DNA of 64,000 nucleotides. Source: an uncultured Aquimarina sp. GTDB taxonomy: Bacteria > Bacteroidota > Bacteroidia > Flavobacteriales > Flavobacteriaceae. The translations under genes were made by a program, and so were the position numbers. This document shows positions 1-10,150 of the stretch, in pieces (positions within the stretch are counted from its first letter, which is position 1; each line of letters begins with the position of its first letter). The stretch spans positions 62,001 through 126,000 of the forward strand of contig CANLYR010000002.1 in assembly GCA_947495425.1 (NCBI GenBank), read 5' to 3'. The notes beneath the pieces were generated by a model. It did not search any database. It had not been told where the DNA came from and worked only from the letters and a program-made list of their open reading frames with translations.

Positions 1-488
1 AAAAAACTGACGTAGGCAAAAAATTGGATCATAGAATCTGACGGTTCTATTTTCTCTTTATATACATCTAATGTATAACTTAAAGTTTGAAATGTATAAA
101 AACTTATTCCTACAGGCAATATAATGTTAAGCGTTACGTAATCTGCCTGAAAGCCAACAACATTAAAAAGGTCGACTAATGAATCGGCAAAAAAATTGAA
201 ATATTTAAAAAATCCTAAAAGACCAAGATTCATTGCTAAACTAATAGCTACAAATCTTTTCTTTAGTAATTTTGACTGCGCATTTTTTATTCCTATGGCG
301 ACATAATAATCGATAAGTGAGCTAGCAGCAATCAAAAATAAAAACCTCCAATCCCAACAACCATAAAAAAAATAGCTAATAATAAGCAAATAAATATTCT
401 GAACCTTAAGAGATTTCTTGCCTAATAACCAATATATTGCAAATGCAATCGGTAAAAAAATTAAAAATACTACCGAATTAAATATCAT
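1..488 (-). CDS. MBOAT-family membrane O-acyltransferase, N-terminal part (truncated by window edge)
   Basis: Only the first ~162 codons are in the window; the frame runs open off base 1. The start is the ATG read from 488, preceded by an AAAGGA stretch. The visible protein opens with the hydrophobic N-terminus usual for AlgI/DltB-like MBOAT proteins (MIFNSVVFLIFLPIAF), has a YFFYGCWDWRFL segment, and reaches ILPVGISFYTFQTLSY, a conserved stretch in AlgI-type alginate and polysaccharide O-acetyltransferases. The catalytic His region lies outside the window. It is the last visible gene of the polysaccharide operon, 54 nt after a hexapeptide acyltransferase, so a role in acylating the polymer is the natural inference. 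Family assignment is good; substrate unknown. Confidence 0.85.
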   Translation of the reverse strand, partial: MIFNSVVFLIFLPIAFAIYWLLGKKSLKVQNIYLLIISYFFYGCWDWRFLFLIAASSLIDYYVAIGIKNAQSKLLKKRFVAISLAMNLGLLGFFKYFNFFADSLVDLFNVVGFQADYVTLNIILPVGISFYTFQTLSYTLDVYKEKIEPSDSMIQFFAYVSF

Positions 489-542
489 TCCTTTTATTTA
501 TTTTTTGTTCCCCTATAATTATTACGATACTAAAAAATTAAA

Positions 543-1109
543 TCATGTATCTATTGTTTTAATAACCTTTGCTGGATTACCGACAGCAACAGAATTATCA
601 GGTATACTTTTTGTAACCACTGCTCCTGCTCCAATAATTACATTGTCACCAATCGTAATATCCCCAATAATAGTACAATTCGTATATAACTTTACATTAT
701 TGCCTATTACTGGCTTTTTACCATCTTTCTCTCCCACAGTTACTAACTGATTTATATATAAATTTTTGCCGACCCGCTCTGCATTAATAATTGAACTGTA
801 GGGATGTGCTAGTATCACACCACCAGCAATCTTGGTATGCATATCAATTGTAAAACGATGATCTCTAGGGTAAAAAACTCTGAGCACATTACTCAAAAAA
901 CCTCTTGTTCTGAAATAAAACAGCGTACGGAAATACTTGTTTTGGGATAATTCTCTTGTAAGGTCGCCTGTAATTTGTGTTTTAGAGTCTGGTATGGGAG
1001 AGTTACAATACAAATCCGCTATAACCTCTGTTTTATTCTTACTCATATAAAACACAAACAAATGCGGTATAAAAAACAATTGATATATAAAGGAAAACAT
1101 TGTTCTCAT
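543..1109 (-). CDS. Hexapeptide-repeat (left-handed beta-helix) acyltransferase, serine-acetyltransferase-like
   Basis: 188 residues. The C-terminal half (from about residue 95) is a run of hexapeptide turns (IGNNVKLYTNCTIIGDITIG, then DNVIIGAGAVVTKSIPDN) ending in the usual VGNPAKVIK. The GGVILAHPYSSIINAERVG stretch resembles the CysE/SAT fold, with a His in the catalytic neighbourhood. The N-terminus is short and hydrophobic, unlike true CysE. It starts 3 nt after the stop of the glycosyltransferase at 1113-2216, so it is translationally linked to the polysaccharide operon. Most likely it transfers an acetyl group to a sugar of the repeat unit; a cysteine-biosynthesis role is much less likely in this context. 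Confidence 0.85.
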   Translation of the reverse strand: MRTMFSFIYQLFFIPHLFVFYMSKNKTEVIADLYCNSPIPDSKTQITGDLTRELSQNKYFRTLFYFRTRGFLSNVLRVFYPRDHRFTIDMHTKIAGGVILAHPYSSIINAERVGKNLYINQLVTVGEKDGKKPVIGNNVKLYTNCTIIGDITIGDNVIIGAGAVVTKSIPDNSVAVGNPAKVIKTIDT

Positions 1110-1112
1110 ACT

Positions 1113-2216
1113 CTAATTATTAATAATTTCTTTATCCCAAATTTGCATGATCTTATCCATAGTATATTTTTTAGAACTTTGGTATCCATTTTTTGCCAAG
1201 TCTATTCTTTTAGATTCATTTGTGGTTAATTCGATAAGTTTTTCTACAAATTCTTCTTTATTGTCCATTTCAACCAAAACGCCGTTTTGATCATTCGAAA
1301 TAATATTTCTCGGACCTGTAGGTGAATTATATGAAATTATCGGAAGTCCGCAAGATTGGGCTTCTAGCAATACCATCGGAAAACACTCCATAGATGATGT
1401 CATAATATACAATCCATAAGTATTCATTTTATCTTTTATTGTATTTATTGAAGCTTTTATTTCTACATAATTAGATAAATTTAATGCTATAATTTTCTGT
1501 TTCAAACCTGCTACATATTCATCGTCGCCATCTCCATAAATTTCGAGTTTCCAATCTTGTTTTTTCTTAATATATTCTGACCAAATATCAATTAGAATGT
1601 CGAATCGCTTAACTTCTGATATTCGCCCAGCTGCCATTGCAATATTTTTTCTATGACTAAAAATGGGCGCTATAGTATTATCTATTTGAATTGGATTAGA
1701 AATAGTAACTACAGTATCAAAATCATAAAATGTACTTTCTTCGGGACTTAATACTACCAAAAAATCAAATTTTGATTCTAACCAATTCTCAAGTTTCTTA
1801 AAAAGTGTTTTTGGTCTTTTGGATAGGTAATACTTAGAAAAGTGAAACTCTTTAACAAATTTCCCTTTTGTTATGAGTAATGGAAAGAAAAATGTTACTG
1901 GAATGTGATTTGCCACAATCACAATGTCCGGTTTGATTTTATTCAATTTGGATTGTAATCTGAAGTAATTTTTTAATATTTTAAATAGATTTTTTGGGCT
2001 AAAATAACTTTCAAACCTATTATAGTTAACAGATAGATCATTAATATGTATTCGCTCATTCATATCATAAAAAGGTGGATCTCCTTTTTGTTCTGTTGTA
2101 ATAATATGCACATCATAATTTCTTTGCGTGACCCAATAATTAGCCTTGAGATAAACTAAATTAGTGATACCGCCTATTTTGGAAATCTGATCTGTTAAAA
2201 TTACAATTTTCTTCAT
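1113..2216 (-). CDS. Glycosyltransferase family 4
   Basis: 367 residues with a GT-B layout. The N-terminal donor-independent domain starts with KIVILTDQISKIGGITNLVY. The C-terminal domain carries AAGRISEVKRFDILIDIW, LEIYGDGDDE and the family-4 E-x7-E region SSMECFPMVLLEAQSCGLP. It is a cytoplasmic, probably membrane-associated retaining transferase adding one sugar to the lipid-linked repeat unit. It lies 18 nt downstream of a GT2 gene and 3 nt upstream of the acyltransferase, all in one minus-strand operon. It is paralogous in layout to the GT4 genes at 3228 and 5481. The exact sugar cannot be read from sequence. Confidence 0.92.
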   Translation of the reverse strand: MKKIVILTDQISKIGGITNLVYLKANYWVTQRNYDVHIITTEQKGDPPFYDMNERIHINDLSVNYNRFESYFSPKNLFKILKNYFRLQSKLNKIKPDIVIVANHIPVTFFFPLLITKGKFVKEFHFSKYYLSKRPKTLFKKLENWLESKFDFLVVLSPEESTFYDFDTVVTISNPIQIDNTIAPIFSHRKNIAMAAGRISEVKRFDILIDIWSEYIKKKQDWKLEIYGDGDDEYVAGLKQKIIALNLSNYVEIKASINTIKDKMNTYGLYIMTSSMECFPMVLLEAQSCGLPIISYNSPTGPRNIISNDQNGVLVEMDNKEEFVEKLIELTTNESKRIDLAKNGYQSSKKYTMDKIMQIWDKEIINN

Positions 2217-2234
2217 TACAAATTTTTGATACGT

Positions 2235-3221
2235 CTACATCTGTTTTTTTAACTTTCTATTCATTCTACAAATCATTAAAAAGAGTGATTCATGATTTGC
2301 AACAGCCATAAATAACTTCTTTTTAGTATTCATTTTACTTGTGTTTACAGGATAATTGTTGTTTTCTTTTAAAGATTTTATAATTTCCTCAATGAATGTG
2401 ATACTATAGTTAAAACGAAATACACTAAATAGAAGACCATATAAATAATTATTGAGCCATGGCTTAAATATTTTCATCCTCCCCTCATAATCCTTTTCAT
2501 TTATGATTAAAAATTCTTTTATATTACTGGCAACAATTACACTATCTTTTGCTAATTTCTCTAAATGCTCTCTAGTTCTAATATTACTAATAGAATCTGG
2601 GTTCACAACATAGTTATAACTAACATCGTTGAGCATTGCAATTTTTTCAGAATAATACAATACTCTAAAACTAAAATCAAAGTCTGTAGCGGTCTTGACC
2701 GTAGGGTCGAAACTTAGCTTGTTTGATCGTATCAAGTTTCTATTAATAACCTTGGACCAAACCGTGTTGCTATATAGGGACTTACTGATCAGCTCATCGG
2801 CAGTTAATACAGCATCTTCATATTTAACTTCAGAAAGTTTTTCTCCTTCTAAATCTACACTCTTATAACCAAACAAGATAGTTTCTGGTTTTTGATTGAC
2901 TAAAGTTTTATGGATATTATTTAGGACAGTACCTTCTATATAATCATCTGCATCAATAAACCAGATATAATCTCCTTTTGCCTTTTCTAAGCCTACATTT
3001 CTAGTATGGCCTTCACCTGAATTTTGTTGGTCATATAATATTATAATTGGGTACAAATCTTGCAACCTTTTCAATATCTGTGGACTCTTGTCTGTAGATC
3101 CATCATTAATAATTACTAATTCGATATCACTAAAATCTTTTGCCTGATCGATGATTGAGTTTACACATCTTTCTATAAATTTTTCGGCATTATAAACAGG
3201 TATGATAATACTTAGTAACAT
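2235..3221 (-). CDS. Glycosyltransferase family 2
   Basis: 328 residues. A GT-A fold domain fills the first ~220 residues: it opens LLSIIIPVYNAEKFIERCVN, carries VIINDGSTDKS around residue 40, and has the metal-binding D-x-D in the WFIDADDY segment near residue 90. The C-terminal ~100 residues are a helical extension without a clear membrane anchor. It is an inverting transferase using a nucleotide sugar. It sits between two GT4 genes with 6 and 18 nt spacings, so it is part of the polysaccharide operon. Acceptor and donor are not predictable here. Confidence 0.93.
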   Translation of the reverse strand: MLLSIIIPVYNAEKFIERCVNSIIDQAKDFSDIELVIINDGSTDKSPQILKRLQDLYPIIILYDQQNSGEGHTRNVGLEKAKGDYIWFIDADDYIEGTVLNNIHKTLVNQKPETILFGYKSVDLEGEKLSEVKYEDAVLTADELISKSLYSNTVWSKVINRNLIRSNKLSFDPTVKTATDFDFSFRVLYYSEKIAMLNDVSYNYVVNPDSISNIRTREHLEKLAKDSVIVASNIKEFLIINEKDYEGRMKIFKPWLNNYLYGLLFSVFRFNYSITFIEEIIKSLKENNNYPVNTSKMNTKKKLFMAVANHESLFLMICRMNRKLKKQM

Positions 3222-3227
3222 GATAAG

Positions 3228-4331
3228 TTATTGGTTAATTAATGAGGTAAATAATTGATTCCATTGTTGTGCTATATTTTCTGGTAAATATCGCTTCACA
3301 TTATTCTTTGCGGCAATCCCCATAGCGTTTCGTTTATCTTCATTTTCGATTAAATCTAATAATGCAGTACTAAATGATTTTATGTCACCATTTTCTACCA
3401 AAATACCATCTTCGCCTTGAGAAATAATATCTGAAGGACCACAACGACAATCAAATGAAACCGGAGGAACTCCACATGACATAGCTTCAATAATGACCAT
3501 TCCAAAACCTTCAAAACGTGATGACAATACATGAATTGAAGCTTCTAAAAATTTGTCTCGAATATTTTTTACGGGAGCATAAAGCCTAATATTATCTTCA
3601 ATACCAAGATCTATAGATAACTTTTCTAGATCGTGATCAGGATTAAAGGCTCCATAAATTTCTAAAATCCAATCTGGGTGCTTTTCTACAACCAACTGCC
3701 AGCTTTCTAACAAACGATCATATCCTTTTTGATAACAATGTTTGCCTACTGCAATGACTTTTTTGTTTTTAAGTGATGATTTTTCTTCAGGATAAAAAGA
3801 TAATGGGTTAGAAATTACTTTTAAATTCTTAGATTTCCATTCTACGAGATTTCCATGAGTTAATACTACAAATGCATCATAAAACTTAGCTCCATAATCC
3901 ATCAATGCATATTTAACTTTTGCAATCAACCTTTTTATAAAACTCATTTTTCCTTCTGTCTCTGCCACTAATTTTGATACATGTCGTTCATATACCATTG
4001 GGCATGGTTTTCCTATAATTTTGGGAACAAAAAAACCTTTAACTCCATCATCACAAACACAGATCACATCTGGATTTACTTTTTCGACTACTTTACGAAT
4101 TCCTGTTCGATAACTTTTTATAAAACCTAAAGGGCTTCTATTCACGTTAATATCATGATATTGAAGTTTATCACTGAAATCATAAAACAAATCTTCATCA
4201 CCTTGATTAAGTGTGAGTATATGAACTTCGTACCCTAGATGATCAGCAAAATAGCTAGCCTTAATAGATAACACCCGTTCTAATCCTCCAGAGCTACATA
4301 TTTGATTTGTTATATATAATAGTCTTGGCAT
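3228..4331 (-). CDS. Glycosyltransferase family 4
   Basis: 367 residues, GT-B. The N-terminal acceptor domain has the typical SSGGLERVLSIKASYFAD. The donor-binding half has IAVGKHCYQKGYDRLLESW, WILEIYGAF and SSRFEGFGMVIIEAMSCGVP with the E-x7-E pair. Length matches the family. Its stop lies 6 nt upstream of the GT2 start and its own start is 4 nt after the pyruvyltransferase stop, so translational coupling is likely. This is probably one of four sequential sugar transfers in the repeat unit. Confidence 0.92.
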   Translation of the reverse strand: MPRLLYITNQICSSGGLERVLSIKASYFADHLGYEVHILTLNQGDEDLFYDFSDKLQYHDINVNRSPLGFIKSYRTGIRKVVEKVNPDVICVCDDGVKGFFVPKIIGKPCPMVYERHVSKLVAETEGKMSFIKRLIAKVKYALMDYGAKFYDAFVVLTHGNLVEWKSKNLKVISNPLSFYPEEKSSLKNKKVIAVGKHCYQKGYDRLLESWQLVVEKHPDWILEIYGAFNPDHDLEKLSIDLGIEDNIRLYAPVKNIRDKFLEASIHVLSSRFEGFGMVIIEAMSCGVPPVSFDCRCGPSDIISQGEDGILVENGDIKSFSTALLDLIENEDKRNAMGIAAKNNVKRYLPENIAQQWNQLFTSLINQ

Positions 4332-4335
4332 ACGA

Positions 4336-5457
4336 TTATTTAGTTAGTGCTTTATCAAGATAATTCTTAGATTTTTCTATGAGTACATCTAATTTTGACT
4401 GAACCTCTTTATAATCTATAGCATCAAATTTAAAATTATCTGCTTTTTTTTTATCATCAATTAAAAGATGGATTAGGTCTACAGATTGAAGTAAATCTCT
4501 CATGCGTGTATTGATTTTATCATTTCTATTGAAAACTCCTAACTTTTTATGAAATATAAAAGAAAAAGCTACTGCATGAAATGAATTTGCCAGTATAGCT
4601 TCTGCACCATTTAGCACTGTCAAAAAAAACTCTACTCCTTCAAGGTAAAAATTTTCACTTGCGTAATCAATCAATTCATTAAAAGCATAGATTTTATATC
4701 CTTTTTCTTTGTATGTCTCTGCTATATATTTTATTGATGGATCATTATCAAAATCATAGACAACAATGTATTTGCCTTTACTAATCAAGTCTTTTTCTAA
4801 TTCTGGAATCATCAATGATTTCCATTCTTGAGAATCTATTAAAAAAACTGGATCTAGCACTTGGGTCACATTAGTATAGCCTAGATCTTCAACTATTCTT
4901 TTTCCTGAAGATTCTCTAACGGAAACATGATCTAATCGACCTATTTTTTCTTTCACGAAATCTTTTATATTATCTTCAAGTTTATCGATAGCAAAACTTG
5001 CTGCGTATGATAATTTCAATTTATTATCGGGCACAAAATCTAAGTAAAAAGCAGGGTCTTTACCATTCTCAAAGAAAGAGTTCCAGATTTGATCACTACC
5101 ACATATATAAACATCAGCCTCAGGAGTATCAGCTTTTAACTCATTATTCGATCGATATAATTTTTGAGTACTCTTAATATGCTTTTCAGAAAATTTGTCA
5201 AAATTTCGTTTACGCTTTAAATTAATGATCCTCTTAGGCAATTTTAGGGTTAAATAGATAGCCCTCATAAAAATATTTCTTGCAAAAAACTCATTAGAAA
5301 CCACCCAAAGCTTGAAATGACCGCTTAGATGTGGTGGCTTATAATGGATAGTTTCTGCTTCATGTCCAAGATTTTGCAAATACCTTAATAGTGCATATTC
5401 TTGCAAACTTGCTCCATAATTATATACTTCGTGACAAGTAATAGTTTTTATTTTCAT
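4336..5457 (-). CDS. Polysaccharide pyruvyl transferase family protein
   Basis: 373 residues. The N-terminal MKIKTITCHEVYNYGASLQE and EYALLRYLQNLGHEAETIHY are the signature of the WcaK/CsaB-type pyruvyltransferase family. VYICGSDQIWN near residue 115 is the conserved GSDxxW motif, and EAILANSFHAVAFSFIFHK near residue 290 is the second conserved block with the catalytic-region His. Characterised members move the enolpyruvyl group of PEP onto a sugar to make a ketal. In this operon it would put an acidic pyruvate ketal on the polymer. Many family members in Bacteroidota operons are uncharacterised, so the reaction is inferred. Confidence 0.9.
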   Translation of the reverse strand: MKIKTITCHEVYNYGASLQEYALLRYLQNLGHEAETIHYKPPHLSGHFKLWVVSNEFFARNIFMRAIYLTLKLPKRIINLKRKRNFDKFSEKHIKSTQKLYRSNNELKADTPEADVYICGSDQIWNSFFENGKDPAFYLDFVPDNKLKLSYAASFAIDKLEDNIKDFVKEKIGRLDHVSVRESSGKRIVEDLGYTNVTQVLDPVFLIDSQEWKSLMIPELEKDLISKGKYIVVYDFDNDPSIKYIAETYKEKGYKIYAFNELIDYASENFYLEGVEFFLTVLNGAEAILANSFHAVAFSFIFHKKLGVFNRNDKINTRMRDLLQSVDLIHLLIDDKKKADNFKFDAIDYKEVQSKLDVLIEKSKNYLDKALTK

Positions 5458-5480
5458 AATCTTTTAAACAAAAAATTTAT

Positions 5481-6656
5481 CTAGCTTGTTACTATTAATT
5501 TTTTAAATTTTTGTAATGAAATTTCTTTATCATAATTATCCTTATGAGATAAATTCTCACTTACTTCTTGCATTAATTCAACATTTTCAACATACTCAAT
5601 AATAGTATCTGTAATTGCTACAGAAGTCATTTCACAGATTTTTCCAGTTTTATTGTGTTCTATTATTGAAAACGCTGTTGAAAAATTAGTAGTAACAATG
5701 GGTTTGTTTAATACTGATGCCTCAATTACCGTCATTCCCAAACCTTCAAATAATGATGTTTGCACATAAATATCGCATAATTGCATGTATGGAAAAGGAT
5801 TTTCTTTAAAACCCAGTAGTAAGAAAGAATCTTGAATTCCTTTGATTTTGATCAGTTTCTCTAATTCATTACGCTCTGGCCCATCTCCAATCACATACCA
5901 TTTTACAAAAAGCCCTTTTTCTCTCAACATCGCACATGCCTCTACAGCCATATCTAATCCTTTGGCCTTTGCTAATCGGCCTACAGTAACGATTACTATA
6001 TCTTCATCATTTTTCTCAAAATCGATCTTTTCTGAGCTCATTTTCTTCACAAAATCGGCATCAACAATATCTTTTATAACAACAACTTTTATTTTTTCAT
6101 CAATTTCAGATACCGCATTTTTAAAAGATAATTCGTTTTCCTTTGATACACATATTACCTTATCATAACTTTTGTAATGTGTGATATCAAAAGTAATGTT
6201 ATAACCAGCTTTTTGATAATCCGTATTCAACCATGCAAACTTTTTCTTTGACACAACTTTATTAGCTACATAGTATGTCGAAAAACCTTGATTATATGCT
6301 ATTGCTATATCATACTCCGTATCATGTTTTGATATGAATGATCCAAAAGCTTTCCAATACAATTGAGCCCCATGATACTTCATGAATCGATTTGCTTTTC
6401 TAAGTAACAAAAAGTGAACTCGCTTTATATTTCTTCTAAAGAAGTTATGCCTTGAAAATTGATTTTTTACAATTAAATTTACTTCAGATGGAAGAAATTT
6501 TTCGAACTCACCTCCAGGATTCATTATAATCAAATCAACATGATATGTTTCAAAATCAATATTTTGTAAAAGAGTTACAAGGCTCTTTTCTGCCCCTCCA
6601 CAATGCAATGATTCTATCACAAAAAGAATATGTATTTGATTACTTTTATTTGCCAT
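5481..6656 (-). CDS. Glycosyltransferase family 4
   Basis: 391 residues, GT-B fold. It starts with an [20 protein letters not shown] block and has [35 protein letters not shown] and [20 protein letters not shown]. Its 5' end overlaps the 3' end of the upstream acetyltransferase by 11 nt (6646-6656), so the two are co-translated. It is 24 nt upstream of the pyruvyltransferase. The role is addition of a sugar to the lipid-linked repeat on the cytoplasmic face; donor specificity is unknown. Confidence 0.92.
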   Translation of the reverse strand: MANKSNQIHILFVIESLHCGGAEKSLVTLLQNIDFETYHVDLIIMNPGGEFEKFLPSEVNLIVKNQFSRHNFFRRNIKRVHFLLLRKANRFMKYHGAQLYWKAFGSFISKHDTEYDIAIAYNQGFSTYYVANKVVSKKKFAWLNTDYQKAGYNITFDITHYKSYDKVICVSKENELSFKNAVSEIDEKIKVVVIKDIVDADFVKKMSSEKIDFEKNDEDIVIVTVGRLAKAKGLDMAVEACAMLREKGLFVKWYVIGDGPERNELEKLIKIKGIQDSFLLLGFKENPFPYMQLCDIYVQTSLFEGLGMTVIEASVLNKPIVTTNFSTAFSIIEHNKTGKICEMTSVAITDTIIEYVENVELMQEVSENLSHKDNYDKEISLQKFKKLIVTS

Positions 6657-7281
6657 ATTTGCTAATAAAATAATCCATCCCCTTATAAAAATCTTCTGCT
6701 CGTTCTCTTATTGTTTCATCATCCCAATCCCACCAAGATATTGCTTTCAATTTTTGAACAGTATTTATATCAAATTTATGTTCAATTATTTTTGCTGGAG
6801 TTCCCCCAACGGTAACATAATCTTCAACATCTTTGGTAACTACAGAGTTTGCTGCTATGGTTACCCCATTACCGATAGTAACTCCAGGCATTATATAAAC
6901 TCCCATACCTATCCAAACATCATTACCAATTGTAATTCCTTCACGTTGTTTTATCTCTTTTAGAAATTGATTCTTATTTTTCCCGCTAGGTAATGCTTTC
7001 TCATCCTTAAAAATATTATTAATTAATGGAAAAGAGGTTACTGCAGAAGCTTTGTGATAGCCTTCATCTACTATAAAACGTACATTATTGGCAATACTAC
7101 AATATTTACCTATTTTTAGTTTTGCATCTGTCCATCGCCATACCAGAGCACCATTATCATAGGTTTTATGACCAATTTTAGAGAAATTATCATTTTTAAG
7201 AAACACATAATCGTGTACCCTTAATGCATGATGAAAATCAATCCCTAGTAATCTCCATAAAAATACTCGCAAACGGTACAT
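6646..7281 (-). CDS. CatB-related (XAT-class) hexapeptide O-acetyltransferase
   Basis: 211 residues. The N-terminal half contains the antibiotic-acetyltransferase-like [20 protein letters not shown] loop. The C-terminal left-handed beta-helix runs [20 protein letters not shown], then [19 protein letters not shown] and GGTPAKII. The NDVWIG motif and a loop His (GYHKASAV) are typical of Vat/CatB-like acetyltransferases, which in polysaccharide loci acetylate sugars rather than drugs. It lies between the flippase (8 nt) and a GT4 (11 nt overlap). With the acyltransferase at 543 and the MBOAT protein at the left edge, the locus would have three acylation activities. Confidence 0.9.
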   Translation of the reverse strand: MYRLRVFLWRLLGIDFHHALRVHDYVFLKNDNFSKIGHKTYDNGALVWRWTDAKLKIGKYCSIANNVRFIVDEGYHKASAVTSFPLINNIFKDEKALPSGKNKNQFLKEIKQREGITIGNDVWIGMGVYIMPGVTIGNGVTIAANSVVTKDVEDYVTVGGTPAKIIEHKFDINTVQKLKAISWWDWDDETIRERAEDFYKGMDYFISKYGK

Positions 7282-7289
7282 ATAATTTA

Positions 7290-8792
7290 CTATTTTTTAG
7301 AAAATTTAGAGAACACACCTATAAATAAATTTTTCTCATATTGAATCATCCCAAAGGAATACATTAATACTACAAAAGTGATACTATACAATAAACACTT
7401 TGTCAAAAAATTAATCCATCCATCTCCAGGAATAAAATTAATCCCATACCCAATAGCTATAATAAAAATATGTGTTAAAACCGTTTTACTAAATAACTCT
7501 TTAAAAAAGCGAAATAAATTAAGTTTAAGAACACGGTAATAATATACATTCATAATGTTCTGTGCTACTATCCAACCAGCTACAGAACCACTAACCATAC
7601 CTAATACTCCATATTTTTTTGCCAAAAAGAAACCCAACAATGTACCTAAAGCCATAAAAACAAGATAAGTAACAGACTTAAAAGCAACTTTATTCTGAGC
7701 TTCTATAATAGAGCCTGTAAATCCTTGTGCCAAGGGAACAGTATATGCAATCATAATCATAATAGCTATTATCCATGCGTCATAATACGATTCTCCTACC
7801 CACAAGTAAACAAATTGTTTACCATATAAAGTAAAAGCGCCAAGAATATAAATCAGCATTATGAAAGATATTCTACCAATCTTGATCATCATATCTGTTA
7901 GTTCCTTTGCTGTAGCATTAGCAACTGTCATTTGAGTTGCTCTTGGAAGAAAAACACTATTAACAGCTGATGCAAATGCACCATAATAACTGCCCAACAT
8001 AAGGCCAATAGCATATATTGCTAAAACTTCAGGTAAAGTCATCCCTCCCAAGACGATATGACCTGCCTGCCACTGAAATTGTGCGACTAATCCATAAATA
8101 AAAATCCATATAGAATAACTGAAGATTTTTTTTATAAGTGGTGAGCTAAACTTGTGTAGTTTAAACCTAACCTTAAGTTTTTTAAATACAAAAAACATAG
8201 TAATAAGAATAATAACTATGTTTAAGACTGTATCTAATAGTACAATTTCAATTGCTTTACCCCCTAATAATAAAATCGATACTAATAAACCAGCTCTAAG
8301 TAAATATCTAACTATATTAATTGTTTTTGGAAAAACGAATTGTTCATATCCTAGGCATATTCCTGTAAAGGCTCCTCCCGGTAATTTAATTGCTAAATTG
8401 AATATTAAAATGATAAACATCGTTTTTGCAATTTCGATTTCATCACTAGACATTAGACTAAAATAATCATCAATATGATCATAAAAGATAAAACCAAAAC
8501 CTATGACTAAGGATGATATAAAAAAATAGATAATCATGGTTGTAGCTAAAAAATTCTCCTCCTTGATGGTTTCTTTTTCTGCTCTATACTTAGCCACAAA
8601 ACGAATTATCGTGTTGTTTAAACCAAAATCTAACACCGAGATTGTACCAACCAATGCTCCAATCGCTGCGTATACTCCAAACTCTGCATCTCCTAATTTT
8701 TTTATAATAAACGGTGTAAGCACTATACCTACTACATTAGTCAATATAATTGTAATATAATTGAGCACTGCTCCTTTTTTTAATTGACTCAA
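7290..8792 (-). CDS. Wzx-type polysaccharide flippase (MOP superfamily)
   Basis: 500 residues with about 14 predicted membrane segments and the N-terminal signature of the RfbX/Wzx family ([20 protein letters not shown], then [20 protein letters not shown]). Length fits the family. It would move the undecaprenyl-linked repeat unit across the inner membrane. It lies between the dehydrogenase (44 nt) and the acetyltransferase (8 nt). No Wzy polymerase or initiating phosphoglycosyltransferase is recognisable in this window; they may lie beyond base 1. Confidence 0.88.
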   Translation of the reverse strand: MSQLKKGAVLNYITIILTNVVGIVLTPFIIKKLGDAEFGVYAAIGALVGTISVLDFGLNNTIIRFVAKYRAEKETIKEENFLATTMIIYFFISSLVIGFGFIFYDHIDDYFSLMSSDEIEIAKTMFIILIFNLAIKLPGGAFTGICLGYEQFVFPKTINIVRYLLRAGLLVSILLLGGKAIEIVLLDTVLNIVIILITMFFVFKKLKVRFKLHKFSSPLIKKIFSYSIWIFIYGLVAQFQWQAGHIVLGGMTLPEVLAIYAIGLMLGSYYGAFASAVNSVFLPRATQMTVANATAKELTDMMIKIGRISFIMLIYILGAFTLYGKQFVYLWVGESYYDAWIIAIMIMIAYTVPLAQGFTGSIIEAQNKVAFKSVTYLVFMALGTLLGFFLAKKYGVLGMVSGSVAGWIVAQNIMNVYYYRVLKLNLFRFFKELFSKTVLTHIFIIAIGYGINFIPGDGWINFLTKCLLYSITFVVLMYSFGMIQYEKNLFIGVFSKFSKK

Positions 8793-8836
8793 GGTGGGTG
8801 GCTTTAGTTTATTTTATGGTATTGAAAAAAATGGTT

Positions 8837-10117
8837 TTATAATCTTCCGTGAACTCCTTCTTTTAAAATCCCTTTCACATCATATAATATCCCTTCAGGT
8901 TTCATTAATGATTTTAAATCAAGGCTCAAAAACTCTTTGTGTGCAACTGTTAAAACAATAGCATCAAATTTTTGATTTGGTTTATCAGTTGTGGTTTCTA
9001 AGTTGTATTCATGCATTACTTCGGCTGGATTCGCCCAAGGATCAAAAATCGTAACTTCTGTTCCAAAATCTTTTAGATTAGCAATAACATCAACAGCTCT
9101 CGTGTTCCGCACATCGGGGCAGTTTTCTTTAAAAGTAATTCCTAATACCAATATGTTGGCTCCCTTTATCTTGATATCATTCTTCACCATTAATTTAATT
9201 ACTTCTGAAGATACATACTGTCCCATACTATCATTTAATCGGCGTCCTGCTAAAATAATTTCTGGGTGATATCCAAACTCTTGTGCTCGTTGTGCTAAAT
9301 AATAAGGATCTACGCCTATACAATGACCACCAACTAAACCTGGTTTAAAAGGAAGAAAATTCCATTTTGTCCCTGCAGCCTCCAAAACTGCATGAGTATC
9401 AATATCCATTAAATTAAAAATCTTTGCCAGCTCATTCACAAAAGCGATATTAATATCTCTTTGAGAATTTTCGATTACTTTTGCTGCCTCAGCTACTTTA
9501 ATGGTAGGAGCCAAATGCGTCCCTGCAGTGATTACCGAATTATATAATGCATCTACTTTTTTACCAATTTCTGGAGTAGATCCAGCGGTAACTTTAAGGA
9601 TTTTTTCTACAGTATGTTTTTTGTCACCAGGATTAATACGTTCTGGTGAATATCCTGCATAAAAATCTATATTAAATTTTAGTCCACTAATTTTTTCTAA
9701 TACCGGTATACATTCTTCTTCTGTCACTCCTGGATATACGGTTGATTCATAGATCACAACATCTCCTTTTTTCAATACTTTGGCAACAGTTTCACTGGAT
9801 TTATACAAAGGTGTTAGATCCGGTCTATTATTTTTATCTACTGGAGTAGGGACTGTAACAACATAATAGTTGCAGTTTTTTATATTGCTAAGATTAGCTG
9901 AGCAAAATAAACCGATTTGGTCATCTGGTGAATCTTTGAGCACTGCAGATAGCACGTCATCTTCTACCTCTAAAGTCGTATCCTTACCAGAATTTAGTTC
10001 CTGAATTCGTTTTTTATTTATATCAAATCCTACTACGGCATATTTTGTAGCAAATAACCTTGCTAGAGGTAATCCTACATATCCTAATCCTATAATTGCA
10101 ATCTTAACATCTTGCAT
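8837..10117 (-). CDS. Nucleotide-sugar dehydrogenase, TviB/WbpO type (UDP-GlcNAc/GalNAc C6 dehydrogenase)
   Basis: 426 residues. The Rossmann NAD motif is IAIIGLGYVGLPLARLFA at residues ~6-23. The catalytic Cys lies in VGGHCIGVDPYYLAQR near residue 265, and the C-terminal UDP-binding domain has FKENCPDVRNTRAVDV. The early GKDTTLEVEDDVL segment and YSPERINPGDKKH match the WbpO/TviB branch acting on UDP-HexNAc rather than UDP-glucose dehydrogenases. It would make UDP-GalNAcA or UDP-GlcNAcA by two successive NAD+ oxidations. The epimerase gene is 33 nt upstream, the same pair as tviB-tviC in Vi antigen. The exact hexosamine is inferred. Confidence 0.9.
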   Translation of the reverse strand: MQDVKIAIIGLGYVGLPLARLFATKYAVVGFDINKKRIQELNSGKDTTLEVEDDVLSAVLKDSPDDQIGLFCSANLSNIKNCNYYVVTVPTPVDKNNRPDLTPLYKSSETVAKVLKKGDVVIYESTVYPGVTEEECIPVLEKISGLKFNIDFYAGYSPERINPGDKKHTVEKILKVTAGSTPEIGKKVDALYNSVITAGTHLAPTIKVAEAAKVIENSQRDINIAFVNELAKIFNLMDIDTHAVLEAAGTKWNFLPFKPGLVGGHCIGVDPYYLAQRAQEFGYHPEIILAGRRLNDSMGQYVSSEVIKLMVKNDIKIKGANILVLGITFKENCPDVRNTRAVDVIANLKDFGTEVTIFDPWANPAEVMHEYNLETTTDKPNQKFDAIVLTVAHKEFLSLDLKSLMKPEGILYDVKGILKEGVHGRL

Positions 10118-10150
10118 AATGGTTGTTTATTTATTTTTAAGTTTTAGAAT

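Noticed and set aside
543-1109. True CysE serine acetyltransferase
   Set aside because: It sits inside a polysaccharide operon and lacks the long helical N-terminal domain of CysE.
5842-6168. Plus-strand ORF inside the GT4 gene
   Set aside because: Its codons are the antisense of a well-conserved glycosyltransferase, so it is a shadow.
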